DNA from: Lacrimispora celerecrescens
GTDB taxonomy: Bacteria; Bacillota; Clostridia; Lachnospirales; Lachnospiraceae
Direction: 5' to 3'
Assembly (NCBI RefSeq): GCF_000732605.1
Contig: NZ_JPME01000012.1
Coordinates: 186,001-250,000 of the forward strand
DNA: 64,000 bases
This document shows positions 44,205 through 53,640 of this stretch, in pieces (positions within the stretch are counted from its first letter, which is position 1; each line of letters begins with the position of its first letter). The notes beneath the pieces were generated by a model, which was given only the letters and a program-made list of their open reading frames with translations, had not been told where the DNA came from and ran no database searches. A program made the position numbers and the translations under genes.

Positions 44205-45235
44205 CATCGAAGAAGGTTGACGCGAAAGATTTACCTATGCAAACAAATAAAGTTAATGTAAAGGACTTTCTTATTAATAATGGAATCATCGTCGTACTTA
44301 TCATGCTGGCAATCTTTACTGCAATTAAGCAGCCGTCCTTTGGTTCCTTTGACAACTTAAAAAACATTGCTCTGAACGTAGCGCCACGTTTTATCATTGC
44401 CTGCGGCGTATCCGGATGTCTGATTACCAGAGGTACAGACCTTTCCGCCGGACGTATGGTAGGGCTATCCGCCTGTATTGCAGGTACTTTGCTTCAGAAG
44501 CCAGGATATAGCGGAAAGTTTTTCCCGAATCTTCCTGATTTTGGAATCTGGTGGGTATTCGCAGTCCTGTTAATCTGTATCGCTGTTTGTGCGATTTTCG
44601 GTCTGATCAATGGTATGGTTGTTTCCTTTCTGCAGGTTCCGGCTTTTATCGGAACGTTAGGTATGCAGCTGATCGTTTACGGTGTCTGCCTTGTTTATAC
44701 CAATGCAACTCCCATCGGCGGCTACCGCCCTGCGTATACAGAGGTAGCAAAGGGCAGACTTTTTGGAGTAATCCCTTACTTGTTCTTAATTGCTCTTGCA
44801 ATCGGGCTTGTAATCTGGTTTGTATATAATAAAACGCCTCACGGCAAATATATGTACGCAATCGGCGGAAACGAGCAGGCAGCAGAAGTTTCCGGTGTTA
44901 ATACAAAGAAAACGAAAATCATCATTTATGTAACAGCAGCAGCCCTTTATGCACTTGGCGGTTTCCTTGTAGGCGCAAAGTCCGGCGGTTCCTCTGTTAA
45001 CATGGGAATGGGCTGGGAGCTGGAAGCCATTGCAGCATGTACCATCGGCGGCGTATCTGTTAACGGCGGTATTGGTAAAGTATCCGGTGTATTAATCGGA
45101 GTACTGGTATTTGAAATCTTGAAGACCTGTCTGCAGTATCTGGGTGTTGACACCAACTATCAGTATATTGCACAGGGAATCGTTATCGTAGTAGCGATTG
45201 CTCTGGACATCAGAAAGTATATTGCAAAGAAGTAA
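44201..45235 (+). CDS. mglC: Galactose/methyl-galactoside ABC transporter permease
   Basis: A 344-residue CUT2 permease with about nine to ten hydrophobic helices. The family stretches CLITRGTDLSAGRMVGLSA, VVSFLQVPAFIGTLGM, YAIGGNEQAAEVSGVNTKKTK and AIAACTIGGVSVNGGIGKVSG are clear. It overlaps mglA (ATGA), so the two are co-translated. Two terminator-like hairpins follow. Confidence 0.96.
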   Translation: MTSKKVDAKDLPMQTNKVNVKDFLINNGIIVVLIMLAIFTAIKQPSFGSFDNLKNIALNVAPRFIIACGVSGCLITRGTDLSAGRMVGLSACIAGTLLQKPGYSGKFFPNLPDFGIWWVFAVLLICIAVCAIFGLINGMVVSFLQVPAFIGTLGMQLIVYGVCLVYTNATPIGGYRPAYTEVAKGRLFGVIPYLFLIALAIGLVIWFVYNKTPHGKYMYAIGGNEQAAEVSGVNTKKTKIIIYVTAAALYALGGFLVGAKSGGSSVNMGMGWELEAIAACTIGGVSVNGGIGKVSGVLIGVLVFEILKTCLQYLGVDTNYQYIAQGIVIVVAIALDIRKYIAKK

Positions 45236-45255
45236 TTCCTTTGAGAAGTTTATAG

Positions 45256-45320
45256 AAAAAGGAATCGGAGCAGGGGCAGCGGACTCTTTAGAGAAATCCG
45301 CCTTTGTTCCGGTTCCTTTT
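45256..45320 (+). terminator. Long imperfect terminator after mglC
   Basis: AAAAGGAA plus CGGA on the left pair with TTCCG plus TTCCTTTT on the right, enclosing a smaller CGGA/TCCG stem. It lies 21 bases after the stop codon and ends in CCTTTTCT. Confidence 0.65.
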
Positions 45321-45345
45321 CTGAATGATATTTTAATGAAAACGT

Positions 45346-45397
45346 GAGCCGTAAGAGTCTGTATAAGGGGTATCCTTGGACTCCTGCGGCTCGTTTT
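45346..45397. terminator. Second hairpin between the convergent mglC and CYTH genes
   Basis: GAGCCG (45346-45351) pairs with CGGCTC (45387-45392) and GAGTC with GACTC inside; GTTTTATT follows on the plus strand. It lies between convergent genes and may end transcripts from both sides. Confidence 0.6.
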
Positions 45398-45409
45398 ATT
45401 CATAAGCTA

Positions 45410-45862
45410 TTATAGAAGCTGGCTCAGCCTGCTGTTTTGATATTCTCCTGAAAACGTTACGTCTTCTCCAAACCAGGAGGGAGGGCTGAATCTTTCTGCT
45501 TCTTCTCTTTCCGGAAATTCCACTTCGGCCAATATTAACCCTTTAAAACGTCCATCAAAGACATCCAGTTCGATGGTCAGATGATCGGAACCTTCCAGGG
45601 GGATTAAATATCTCTTTTTTGTAAGAATATGGCCATCCGCTTTTTTAATCAGATGTTCATAAGACTCTCTTGTCAGGGGGAGATTGTATTCCTCCCGTTC
45701 CAAAAGTCCCTTTGATTTGTAGGTAAGGTAAAAGGAATCATCCTCCCTGCGGATCCGGACAACAGGTTCGGTGGACAGATATCCCTGTTCTATGAAGTGG
45801 TAAGGGTAGGCGGTGTAATCTGCCGGCGGGTGGGATATGAGATATTTACGTTCTATTTCCAT
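45410..45862 (-). CDS. CYTH-domain protein
   Basis: A 150-residue CYTH (CyaB/thiamine triphosphatase-like) protein. The N-terminal ExExK signature is seen as MEIERKYL, followed by basic and acidic strands of the triphosphate tunnel: RIRREDDSFYLTYKSKG, LTKKRYLIPL, LTIELDVFDGRF and ILAEVEFP. The start at 45862 follows AGGAGG; the frame extends upstream only through the promoter. These enzymes hydrolyse inorganic or organic triphosphates; the exact substrate is open. It stands alone on the minus strand between mglC and an MglB paralogue. Confidence 0.88.
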   Translation of the reverse strand: MEIERKYLISHPPADYTAYPYHFIEQGYLSTEPVVRIRREDDSFYLTYKSKGLLEREEYNLPLTRESYEHLIKKADGHILTKKRYLIPLEGSDHLTIELDVFDGRFKGLILAEVEFPEREEAERFSPPSWFGEDVTFSGEYQNSRLSQLL

Positions 45863-45944
45863 TGGAAAATCCTCCTGCTTTTTATACTGATGCGCCGCAA
45901 AGCGGTATTTGGCGAATGCGGCAAGATAATCGACACTTGCGTCA

Positions 45945-46007
45945 TTATACCACATGAGAACAAAAAGTAGAAGGTGGTGGCAAAAAAAGAAAAAACGTGG
46001 TAATATG
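45945..46007. promoter_or_regulatory. Divergent extended -10 promoters
   Basis: On the minus strand TGG-TATAAT (-10 at 45945-45950) serves the CYTH gene; on the plus strand TGG-TAATAT (-10 at 46002-46007) serves the MglB-like gene. Neither has a good -35 box, but both carry the extended TGN motif. Confidence 0.5.
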
Positions 46008-46039
46008 GGAAAAACAGTGGAATTCAGGAGATTCAGGAC

Positions 46040-47103
46040 ATGAAACGTTTAAGTAAACGGATTTTTGTGGTTTTTCTGATTGTTTGGGCTGCTTCTCTGC
46101 TTCATGGCTGTGCTCCGCAGGAGCAGGAGAAGAATACCAAAGCAAGTTCAGCATCAGAAGCAGGCACGGAAGGGGTCCGTGAGGAGACAGGCCCTAAGAT
46201 TGGGGTGAGTATATACCGGTATGACGATACATTCATGAAGCTGTATCGCTCGGAGCTAAAGCAATATCTGGAGGAAACCTACCATGCGGAGGTGATCATG
46301 CGCAATGCCGGCGGAGATCAGGAAGAACAGAACCGGCAGATCGGCCAGTTTATTTCGGATGGGTGTGCCGGGATCATTGTAAATCCAGTGGAGGTGTCCG
46401 CTGCGGTGGGGCTTGCAGATGCCTGCAGCCAGGCAGGGATCCCTTTGGTTTTTATTAACAGGGAGCCAAGCGAGGAGGAACAGAAGCGGTGGCAGGACAA
46501 CCACATGGTCGTCTCCTGCGTTGGAACGGATTCCAGACAGGCAGGAACCTATCAGGGTGAGATCATCCGGGAAATGCCTGATAAAGGGGATATAAACGGT
46601 GATGGGGTAGTGTCTTATGCTATGATTATGGGTGAGGACGGCAACGAGGACAGCCTTTACCGGACGGAATATTCCATAAAAGCACTGGAAGAAGGGGGAA
46701 TGAAGACGGATAAACTGTTTTCCGGCAATGGAGACTGGAACAAGGATCAAGGAAGAAGCTTGCCCAGGAGGTGCTAAATACCTACGGAAGCAGGATAGAG
46801 GTGATCTTCTGCAACAATGATGCCATGGCGAATGGAGCTTTGGAAGCTGTAGAAGAGGCAGGCCGTGTGCCTGGAAAGGATATTTACCTGGTAGGGGTGG
46901 ACGCCCTTCAGGATACAGTAAAATATATAAAAGAGGGTAAGATAACCGGGACTGTTTTAAACGATCACGAGGGACAATCCCAGACAGCTGCCGATACTTT
47001 GATAAAGATGATTGACGGGGAAGATGTGGACACAAGGTATCAGGTGGATTATATCAAGGTCACTGCAATCAGTACCTTTCATACGTTAAAAGGAGAGGAT
47101 TAA
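46040..47103 (+). pseudogene. Third MglB-like binding lipoprotein, frameshifted
   Basis: The first 245 residues include a signal peptide with lipobox (LHGC), IGVSIYRYDDTFMKLYRSEL, FINREPSEEEQKRW and the calcium loop GDINGDGVVSY. They run off-frame after NKDQG and stop at TAA 46775-46777. The -1-deletion frame reads KLAQEVLNTYGSRIEVIFCNNDAMANGALEAVE and YLVGVDALQDTV through to 47103. One extra A near 46755 (AAGAAG to AAGAAAG) restores an MglB-length protein that aligns with mglB throughout. It is followed one base later by a DJ-1-type gene. It may be a real pseudogene or a base-call error. Confidence 0.87.
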
Positions 47104-47104
47104 A

Positions 47105-47665
47105 ATGGGTAAAGTATTTGCGTTTTTAGCTGATGGATCAGAGGAAGTGGAGTTATTGGCAGTTGTGGATATTTTAAAGAGGGGTGGCCAGGAGGTGACC
47201 CTTGTTTCTGTTACGGGGAAACGGGATGTGGTAAGTGCCCATCAGATAAAAATCCAGGCGGATTATGAGTTTTCAGAAGTAGACTGTAAACATGCCGATG
47301 TTCTGTTTCTTCCCGGTGGAATGCCGGGGACCAGGAATTTAGGTGCCCACGAGGAACTATTAAATTCTTTAAAGGAAGCCCATAAAGAGAACCGGAGAAT
47401 CGCGGCGATCTGTGCAGCTCCAAGTATTTTAGGAAAGCTTGGTATCCTGGAAGGGAAAAAGGCAACCTGCTATCCAGGCTTTGAACCGGAGCTTAAGGGA
47501 GCCTTATATACAAGACAGGGAGTTGTTACGGATGGGAATATAACGACCGCCAGAGGGCTTGGCTATGCGCTGGACATGGGAATTGAACTTCTGGGACTTC
47601 TGACAGATAAAGATCATGCCCTCCAGGTAAAGGAGGCCATCCAATACGACCATAGTACCATGTGA
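47105..47665 (+). CDS. DJ-1/PfpI-family protein
   Basis: A 186-residue DJ-1 superfamily protein. The conserved Glu of the nucleophile-elbow site is in DGSEEVELLA, and the reactive cysteine is in RIAAICAAPSILG, with GGMPGTRNL before it. Relatives act as glyoxalase-like enzymes, deglycase-type repair proteins or stress chaperones. AGGAGAGG precedes the ATG, and it begins one base after the MglB-like gene. Its placement among sugar-binding genes would fit handling of reactive sugar-derived aldehydes, but that is a guess. Confidence 0.9.
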   Translation: MGKVFAFLADGSEEVELLAVVDILKRGGQEVTLVSVTGKRDVVSAHQIKIQADYEFSEVDCKHADVLFLPGGMPGTRNLGAHEELLNSLKEAHKENRRIAAICAAPSILGKLGILEGKKATCYPGFEPELKGALYTRQGVVTDGNITTARGLGYALDMGIELLGLLTDKDHALQVKEAIQYDHSTM

Positions 47666-47681
47666 TGGGGTAGGTGAGCGT

Positions 47682-49127
47682 ATGAAAAAAAGATGGGTAT
47701 TGCCGGTTATGGCTGCTGTTTTCATCAGCCTTCTTACCGGATGTGAAAAGAAAGATCCATACGGATTATCGGAAAAAGATCCGGTCACCATTACCATCTG
47801 GCATTATTACAACGGCGTCCAGAAGGAAGAATTTGACCGTCTGGTGCAGGAGTTTAATGAAAACGAAGGAAGAGAAAAAGGGATCATTGTCAAGGCGTTT
47901 AACAAGGGAAGCATTGACGAACTGAGCAATCTGATCAATGAAAGCATTGAAAAGAAGATTGGATCCGATCCGCTGCCTGATGTTTTTTCCGCTTATGTGG
48001 ATAAAGTATATGAAGTGGATCAGATGGGACTGGCAGCAGATTTAAGCAGTTATTTGACTTCGGACGAAATTGGGGAATATGTGGATGCCTATATGGAAGA
48101 AGGCAAGTTTGACAGCACAGGGGCGATTAAGGTATTTCCTATCGCCAAATCTACGGAGATTCTTACTGTGAACAAGACGGATTGGGACAAGTTTGCAGAG
48201 GCAACAGGAGAGACAGAAGAAGCTCTTTCCACCTGGGAAGGGATCACCCGTGTGGCTGAGTCCTATTATAAATGGACGGACAGCTTAACGGAAGAACCGG
48301 ACGATGGAAAGGCTTTTTTTGGACGGGATGCGTTTGCTAATTATATGATTATCGGCAGCCTTCAGCTGGGCCATGAAATTTTTAAGGTAAAAGACGGAAA
48401 AACCGTCCTGGATTTTGATGAGCAGACCATGCGGAAGCTGTGGGACAATTATTATGTTCCCTATGTAAATGGGTATTTTGGCTCCTACGGGAAATTCCGG
48501 AGCGATGATGTAAAGACAGGCCAGCTTGTCGCCTTTGTTGGGGCAACCAGTGGTATCGCTTATTTTCCAACCTCAGTGACCCTTGAGGATGGAACCAATT
48601 ATGCCATAGAAAGCAAGCTTTACCCTCTTCCGAATTTTCAGGGAACCGTTCCTTGTGCAGTACAGCAGGGGGCCGGTATGATGGTGTTTAAATCTGAAGA
48701 AAAAAGAGAGTATGCAGCAACACTATTCCTAAAATGGTTTACATGCGTGGGACAAAATATGAAGTTTGCCATTGGCTCCGGTTACCTTCCGGTAAAGAAG
48801 GCTGCCGGTAATGAGGAACTATTAAAACCCTTCCTGGCGGAAGCCGGCGAGGACAGCGGGGTATCACAGAACCTTCTGATCGGCCTCAACACGGCAAATC
48901 AATACCGGCTTTACACTTCTAAACCTTTTGAAGGCGGCGACCGCGCCAGAAACGTGCTGAATTCCGCAATGGTTTTAAAGGCAAAAGAAGATTACGAAAA
49001 AATATGCAGCCTTATGGAACAGGGAGTGAAACGGGAAAGCGCAGTTGCAGAATTTGTGACAGAAGAAAATTTTGATCAATGGTACAGGGACACAATGGAG
49101 CAGTTGGAAGCGATTATTGGAGAGTAA
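47682..49127 (+). CDS. Extracellular solute-binding lipoprotein (CUT1-type, orphan)
   Basis: A 481-residue family 1 solute-binding lipoprotein with signal peptide and lipobox (LLTGC). The mature start PVTITIWHYYNGVQKEEFDRLVQEFNEN is typical of sugar-binding proteins. No permease genes adjoin it. Instead it is three bases upstream of a membrane GGDEF-EAL gene, whose ribosome binding site (GGAGAG) lies within this gene's end. The two proteins are probably produced together, with the lipoprotein acting as an extracellular sensor rather than a transporter part. Confidence 0.9.
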   Translation: MKKRWVLPVMAAVFISLLTGCEKKDPYGLSEKDPVTITIWHYYNGVQKEEFDRLVQEFNENEGREKGIIVKAFNKGSIDELSNLINESIEKKIGSDPLPDVFSAYVDKVYEVDQMGLAADLSSYLTSDEIGEYVDAYMEEGKFDSTGAIKVFPIAKSTEILTVNKTDWDKFAEATGETEEALSTWEGITRVAESYYKWTDSLTEEPDDGKAFFGRDAFANYMIIGSLQLGHEIFKVKDGKTVLDFDEQTMRKLWDNYYVPYVNGYFGSYGKFRSDDVKTGQLVAFVGATSGIAYFPTSVTLEDGTNYAIESKLYPLPNFQGTVPCAVQQGAGMMVFKSEEKREYAATLFLKWFTCVGQNMKFAIGSGYLPVKKAAGNEELLKPFLAEAGEDSGVSQNLLIGLNTANQYRLYTSKPFEGGDRARNVLNSAMVLKAKEDYEKICSLMEQGVKRESAVAEFVTEENFDQWYRDTMEQLEAIIGE

Positions 49128-49130
49128 TTT

Positions 49131-52106
49131 ATGAAGAACAAGAGAAGTGAATCCATTCGCACCCAGCTGCTGGGACCATTGCTGATCCTGCTGGTTTTGC
49201 AGGCTGCGGTTATTGCAGGGCTGGTACTGTTTGGCGGAGTTTCCATCAAATTAAAGAACAATGAAATCCACATATTAAGTGAAAATACAGAAAGCACAAA
49301 GCTGGGCCTTGAGAAGGAGACCTTACATCATTGGGTCGTTATGTTTAATAATTCTGAATTCATAACTGCCGGAATCCAGCAGGTTCTGGACAGTGAGGGA
49401 CGTAAGTCAAAGGATATCTTTACGGATTATGAACTGAATCGGAAGATCGTTGATAAGGTTATGGAAAAATCCATAGAAATGCTCCATTTAAGCCATGCGA
49501 CGGGAGTTTTTATGGTCTTAAACGGCCCAGCGGCCATGAACAGTCCGGTTGAAGTGAAAGCAGGCTTTTATATGCGAAATTCCAATTCAGGAGGCTATTT
49601 AAAGGATAATTCGTCCCTGCTGATGGAAAGGGGGCTGCCATCCATAGCGGAGAAATACGACATTCCTCTGGATTCTTTCTGGGAACTTGGTTTTCAGGAA
49701 GATGAGAATAATAAAGCCGCTTGCTTCTATAAGAAGCCTTATCTTATGGCAGTTCAGAATATGGCTGCCCAGGATGATGCCATGAAATTTGCTTACTTAA
49801 GTCCCCCTTTCCGTTTAAGTCCTAAGGATATGCAGGTAATAACCTATTCCATCCCAATCATTCTTAATGACGGCACCGTTGTGGGAGTATGCGGACTGGA
49901 AATTACTTTAAACCAGCTTGAACAGATTCTGGGAGAAGATCAGACAAGCGGAAACTTTGAGGAATGCTGGCTTTTAGGTATCCGGGACAAGAAGACAAAA
50001 ACCATTGTTCCTGTCGCTTATTCCGGTTATTTATACAATCAGTATTTTAACGAGAGCCAAAGGATTGATTATGAGGACAATGAGGAAGAGAGCATCAGTG
50101 AGCTGACGTCTTCGGAAGGAACCAAATGGTATGCCAGCATAAAAAGCCTTGATGTCTATGGAAACAACGGGCCCTTTGAGGAGGAAGAGTGGGTATTAGC
50201 CGGTATCGCACGCCAAAAGGATCTGTTGTCTTTTTATAATGCAATCCGGCGCATGCTTCTTGGTTCCATGGCAGTACCCCTTGTATTCAGCCTGTTGGGG
50301 GCGTTTGTCATAGGAAAGATCGTGACGGAACCTATCCGCAGACTGATTGTGGAATTAAGAGGAAAGTCGGGGAGCAGAGGGCTTTCCCTTAAACGGGTAT
50401 ATATCAGAGAAATCGATGAGCTGACAGAAACCATCGAACAATTAAATCAGGATGTGGAAAGAGCATCGTCAAAGATTTCAAGTATCCTGGAACATGCCAA
50501 CATCCTGATCGGCGTATTTGAATTCGAGGAAGAGGCAGACCGTGTATTTTGCAGCCGCTCTTTGTTTCATATGCTGGACTGGGGCAGCATAGAAGAGCCA
50601 TACTGTTACATAAAAACAGCGAAATTCAAGAAATACATGGAGAGGACCTTTACCGGAATTAAGATAAAAGGGGACCGTATTTTGCAGTGCCTGGAGGGCC
50701 CGGAAGGGACGCGCTGGGTGGAATTTATTCTGGACGGATCAAAGAAAGGGACAATTCTTGGCGTGTGTTCGGATGTGACTGCCGATGTAGAGGAAAAGGA
50801 AAAGCTGGAGCGGGAGAGAAATTATGACCTTCTGACGGAAATTTACAATCGAAGGGCATTCCGGGAACAGGTTGCGGCTGCGATGAAGAAGCAGAAAAAG
50901 AACGTCTCTGCACTGATCATGTGGGATCTGGATAATTTAAAATATATTAACGATACATATGGGCATGATGAAGGAGACCGGTACATTGTCCTCTTTGCCA
51001 ACTGCTTAAAGATATTCTCGGAAAAGGGAGGGATCGTAGCCAGATATTCCGGAGATGAATTTGTTACCTTTATGGAAGCTGACGAAAAGGAAGAAGTCAG
51101 AGAGAAAATCCGGGAATTCATGAAGCATATTCAAAAATTCTCACTGAATACGGGAGGGGGATACCAGTTTCCCATCCGTGTTTCGGGAGGGCTTTCCTGG
51201 TATCCGGATGATGCGGCAGATTTTGAGACCTTGTTCAGTTATGCGGATTTTGCCATGTATATGGTGAAGCACAGTGTAAAAGGTGTGGTAAAGGAGTTTG
51301 ATTTAAACGAATATACCCATAATTCCTACATGCTTGCCGGCAGTGAAGAACTTAACCGGATGCTGGACAAAAAAGAGGTTCGTTTTGCTTTTCAGCCAAT
51401 TGCAACGAGGGAAGGTACGATTTACGGATATGAGTTGCTGATGCGTCCGAAATTTGCTAATATGAAAGGGATCAGTGAAGTGTTAAATCTGGCAAGAGCG
51501 CAGGCAAAGCTTTCCCAGATGGAGGCTCTCACCTGGTTTTCAGGACTTAAGGCTGTTATGGCGGAGGCTATGGCCGGGCAGCTGGGAACTGACGAGAAGC
51601 TGTTTATCAATTCCATTGCAAGCGTATGCTTAACGGAAGAAGAGCAGATGGAGCTGGAAGAAACCTACGGAGAACTGCTTCACCGGATTGTTATTGAAAT
51701 GACAGAAGGTGAACCGGTAAGCCACGATTTCATGCATCGCAAAATCGACATGGCGAGGCGGTGGAAGGGGCAGGTGGCTGTTGATGATTTCGGGACAGGA
51801 TATAACAGCGAAGCCATTCTCCTGCGTATGAGGCCGGATATCATTAAGGTGGATATCAACCTGGTAAAACGGATCAACGAAGACCAGAACCGTCAGATCA
51901 TTTTAAGGAACCTTTTGGATTTTGCAAAGCAAAACAACATAACAGTTCTTGCCGAGGGAGTAGAAACGCCGGAAGAGCTGGAATTCCTTATGAAATGCGG
52001 GGTTTCTCTGTTCCAGGGGTATTATATTTCAAGGCCGCAGATGGAGATCAGGCCCCTCGACCCCTACATCGTGAGGCGCATGCAGGAGTTTTCAGGAAAA
52101 ACCTGA
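49131..52106 (+). CDS. Membrane GGDEF-EAL cyclic-di-GMP protein with extracellular sensor
   Basis: A 991-residue protein. A transmembrane helix at about 14-36, an extracellular region of about 330 residues with a Cache-like end (NDGTVVGVCGLEITLNQLEQIL) and a second helix near 380-400 precede a HAMP-like linker and a PAS-like segment. The GGDEF domain has SGDEF (residues 640-644) in place of GGDEF. The EAL domain starts YGYELLMRP (ELL at 768-770) and keeps the catalytic set: FINS, EMTEGE, DDFGTGYNS (from residue 885), KVDINLV and EGVET. It is likely an active phosphodiesterase; diguanylate cyclase activity is less certain. It is coupled to the preceding binding lipoprotein. Confidence 0.92.
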   Translation: MKNKRSESIRTQLLGPLLILLVLQAAVIAGLVLFGGVSIKLKNNEIHILSENTESTKLGLEKETLHHWVVMFNNSEFITAGIQQVLDSEGRKSKDIFTDYELNRKIVDKVMEKSIEMLHLSHATGVFMVLNGPAAMNSPVEVKAGFYMRNSNSGGYLKDNSSLLMERGLPSIAEKYDIPLDSFWELGFQEDENNKAACFYKKPYLMAVQNMAAQDDAMKFAYLSPPFRLSPKDMQVITYSIPIILNDGTVVGVCGLEITLNQLEQILGEDQTSGNFEECWLLGIRDKKTKTIVPVAYSGYLYNQYFNESQRIDYEDNEEESISELTSSEGTKWYASIKSLDVYGNNGPFEEEEWVLAGIARQKDLLSFYNAIRRMLLGSMAVPLVFSLLGAFVIGKIVTEPIRRLIVELRGKSGSRGLSLKRVYIREIDELTETIEQLNQDVERASSKISSILEHANILIGVFEFEEEADRVFCSRSLFHMLDWGSIEEPYCYIKTAKFKKYMERTFTGIKIKGDRILQCLEGPEGTRWVEFILDGSKKGTILGVCSDVTADVEEKEKLERERNYDLLTEIYNRRAFREQVAAAMKKQKKNVSALIMWDLDNLKYINDTYGHDEGDRYIVLFANCLKIFSEKGGIVARYSGDEFVTFMEADEKEEVREKIREFMKHIQKFSLNTGGGYQFPIRVSGGLSWYPDDAADFETLFSYADFAMYMVKHSVKGVVKEFDLNEYTHNSYMLAGSEELNRMLDKKEVRFAFQPIATREGTIYGYELLMRPKFANMKGISEVLNLARAQAKLSQMEALTWFSGLKAVMAEAMAGQLGTDEKLFINSIASVCLTEEEQMELEETYGELLHRIVIEMTEGEPVSHDFMHRKIDMARRWKGQVAVDDFGTGYNSEAILLRMRPDIIKVDINLVKRINEDQNRQIILRNLLDFAKQNNITVLAEGVETPEELEFLMKCGVSLFQGYYISRPQMEIRPLDPYIVRRMQEFSGKT

Positions 52107-52124
52107 TTTAATCGTAAATAATGC

Positions 52125-52153
52125 TGGAATTTACGGGACGAGTATGGTATAAT
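52125..52153 (+). promoter_or_regulatory. tig promoter
   Basis: TGGAAT (52125-52130), a 17-base spacer and TATAAT (52148-52153) with an extended TGG. A GC-rich hairpin (GTGTAACGCC with GGCGGTTCAC) follows in the 5' leader, before AAGGAGG. Confidence 0.65.
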
Positions 52154-52219
52154 GTTAAATTGAAGTGTAACGCCCTGTTGATTTGGCGGTTCACATATAT
52201 TTCAAGGAGGAACCCTTTA

Positions 52220-53506
52220 ATGAGTTTACAAGTAGAAAAATTAGAAAAGAACATGGCAAAATTAACGGTAGAAGTGTCGGCGGAGGAGTTTGATAAGGCT
52301 CTTACTGCGGCTTACAATAAGAATAAGGGCAGATTCAATATCCCTGGTTTCAGGAAAGGGAAAGCTCCTCAGGCCATGGTTGAGAAGATGTATGGAGCAG
52401 GCATTTTATATGAAGATGCAGTAAACGAGGCTCTTGACGCAACCTATGGTGATGCAGCGGAAGAAAGCGGATTGGACATTGTATCCAGACCTGAGATTGA
52501 CATTGTACAGGTAGAAAAGGGTAAGACCCTGATCTATACGGCAACAGTAGCTGTTAAGCCGGAAGTAACACTTGGCGAGTATAAGGGAATCGAAGTGACC
52601 AAGGCATCTGCTGAAGTGACCGAGGAAGATATTGATTCCGAATTAAAGAGAGTTCAGGAACAGAACTCCAGACTTGTCTCTGTAGAGGACAGAGCCGTAG
52701 AGAACGGTGATCAGACGGTTATCGACTTTGAAGGCTTTGTAGATGGAAAGACATTTGAAGGCGGAAAAGGTGAGGATTATCCTCTTACCATTGGATCCCA
52801 TTCCTTCATTGATACGTTTGAAGATCAGCTGATCGGCAAGAATATTGGAGAAGCGTGTGATGTTAACGTAACCTTCCCAAATGAGTATCATGCAACGGAA
52901 CTGGCAGGAAAGCCTGCATTATTTAAGGTGACCGTTAAGGAAATCAAGAAAAAAGAACTTCCTGAGTTAAACGACGAGTTTGCAAGCGAAGTTTCTGAAT
53001 TTGAAACATTGGAAGAATACAAGAACGACATCAGGGAAAAAGTTGCTTCAAGAAAAGAGAAAGAGGCAGCAACAGAGAATGAAGATCATGTGGTAGAGAA
53101 GATTGTTGAAAATGCTACCATGGAGATTCCTGAGCCGATGATCGACAGCCAGGTGAACAACATGGTTAACGATTATGCAAGAAGAATGCAGAGCCAGGGC
53201 CTGTCTCTTGACCAGTATATGAAATTTACAGGCATGACTCTTCAGTCCTTAAAAGAGCAGATGAAGCCACAGGCTCTTAAGAGAATCCAGACAAGACTGG
53301 TACTGGAAGCTGTTGTGAAAGCAGAGAACATCACTGCATCTGACGAAGCGGTTGAGAAAGAAATTGCCAGCATGGCAGAAGCTTATAAGATGGAAGTGTC
53401 TCTGGTAAAAGAATCTCTTGGAGAGATCGGTATCCAGCAGATGAAGGAAGATCTTGCAGTTCAGGAAGCAGTAGATTTTCTTGTTGCAGAAGCAAAATTA
53501 GTTTAA
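52220..53506 (+). CDS. tig: Trigger factor
   Basis: A 428-residue ribosome-associated chaperone and peptidyl-prolyl isomerase. The N-terminal ribosome-binding domain carries the signature FNIPGFRKGKAP, the middle FKBP-like domain DQTVIDFEGFVDGKTFEGGKGEDYPLTIGS, and the rest is the helical C-terminal domain. AAGGAGG precedes ATG 52220; the frame upstream is not coding. It leads the tig-clpP-clpX-lon-ysxC run that is common in Firmicutes. Confidence 0.97.
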   Translation: MSLQVEKLEKNMAKLTVEVSAEEFDKALTAAYNKNKGRFNIPGFRKGKAPQAMVEKMYGAGILYEDAVNEALDATYGDAAEESGLDIVSRPEIDIVQVEKGKTLIYTATVAVKPEVTLGEYKGIEVTKASAEVTEEDIDSELKRVQEQNSRLVSVEDRAVENGDQTVIDFEGFVDGKTFEGGKGEDYPLTIGSHSFIDTFEDQLIGKNIGEACDVNVTFPNEYHATELAGKPALFKVTVKEIKKKELPELNDEFASEVSEFETLEEYKNDIREKVASRKEKEAATENEDHVVEKIVENATMEIPEPMIDSQVNNMVNDYARRMQSQGLSLDQYMKFTGMTLQSLKEQMKPQALKRIQTRLVLEAVVKAENITASDEAVEKEIASMAEAYKMEVSLVKESLGEIGIQQMKEDLAVQEAVDFLVAEAKLV

Positions 53507-53570
53507 GAAGTATCCCTTGAATAGATTCCTGGCATTTTGTCCGGAGTCTATTCGACTTTGATAAGAGATA

Positions 53571-53618
53571 TCCTGCGGGTATCCCTTTACGCCCGGAAAG
53601 CGCGGGCAAAATATAGGA
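53571..53618 (+). repeat. Double-hairpin intergenic repeat upstream of clpP
   Basis: TATCC-TGC-GGGTA forms the first hairpin (with one mismatch), and GCCCGGAAAGCGCGGGC the second, followed by AAAATATAGGAAAA. It lies 20 bases before the clpP start and belongs to the same family as the copies at 42541 and 58041. A separate hairpin (GAATAGA/TCTATTC, about 53518-53553) precedes it. Confidence 0.85.
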
Positions 53619-53640
53619 AAATCAGACAGGAGGAAGACAG

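Noticed and set aside
46256-47035. Antisense frame of 259 codons opposite the frameshifted MglB-like gene
   Set aside because: It is low-complexity shadow coding; the plus strand aligns with mglB on both sides of the frameshift.
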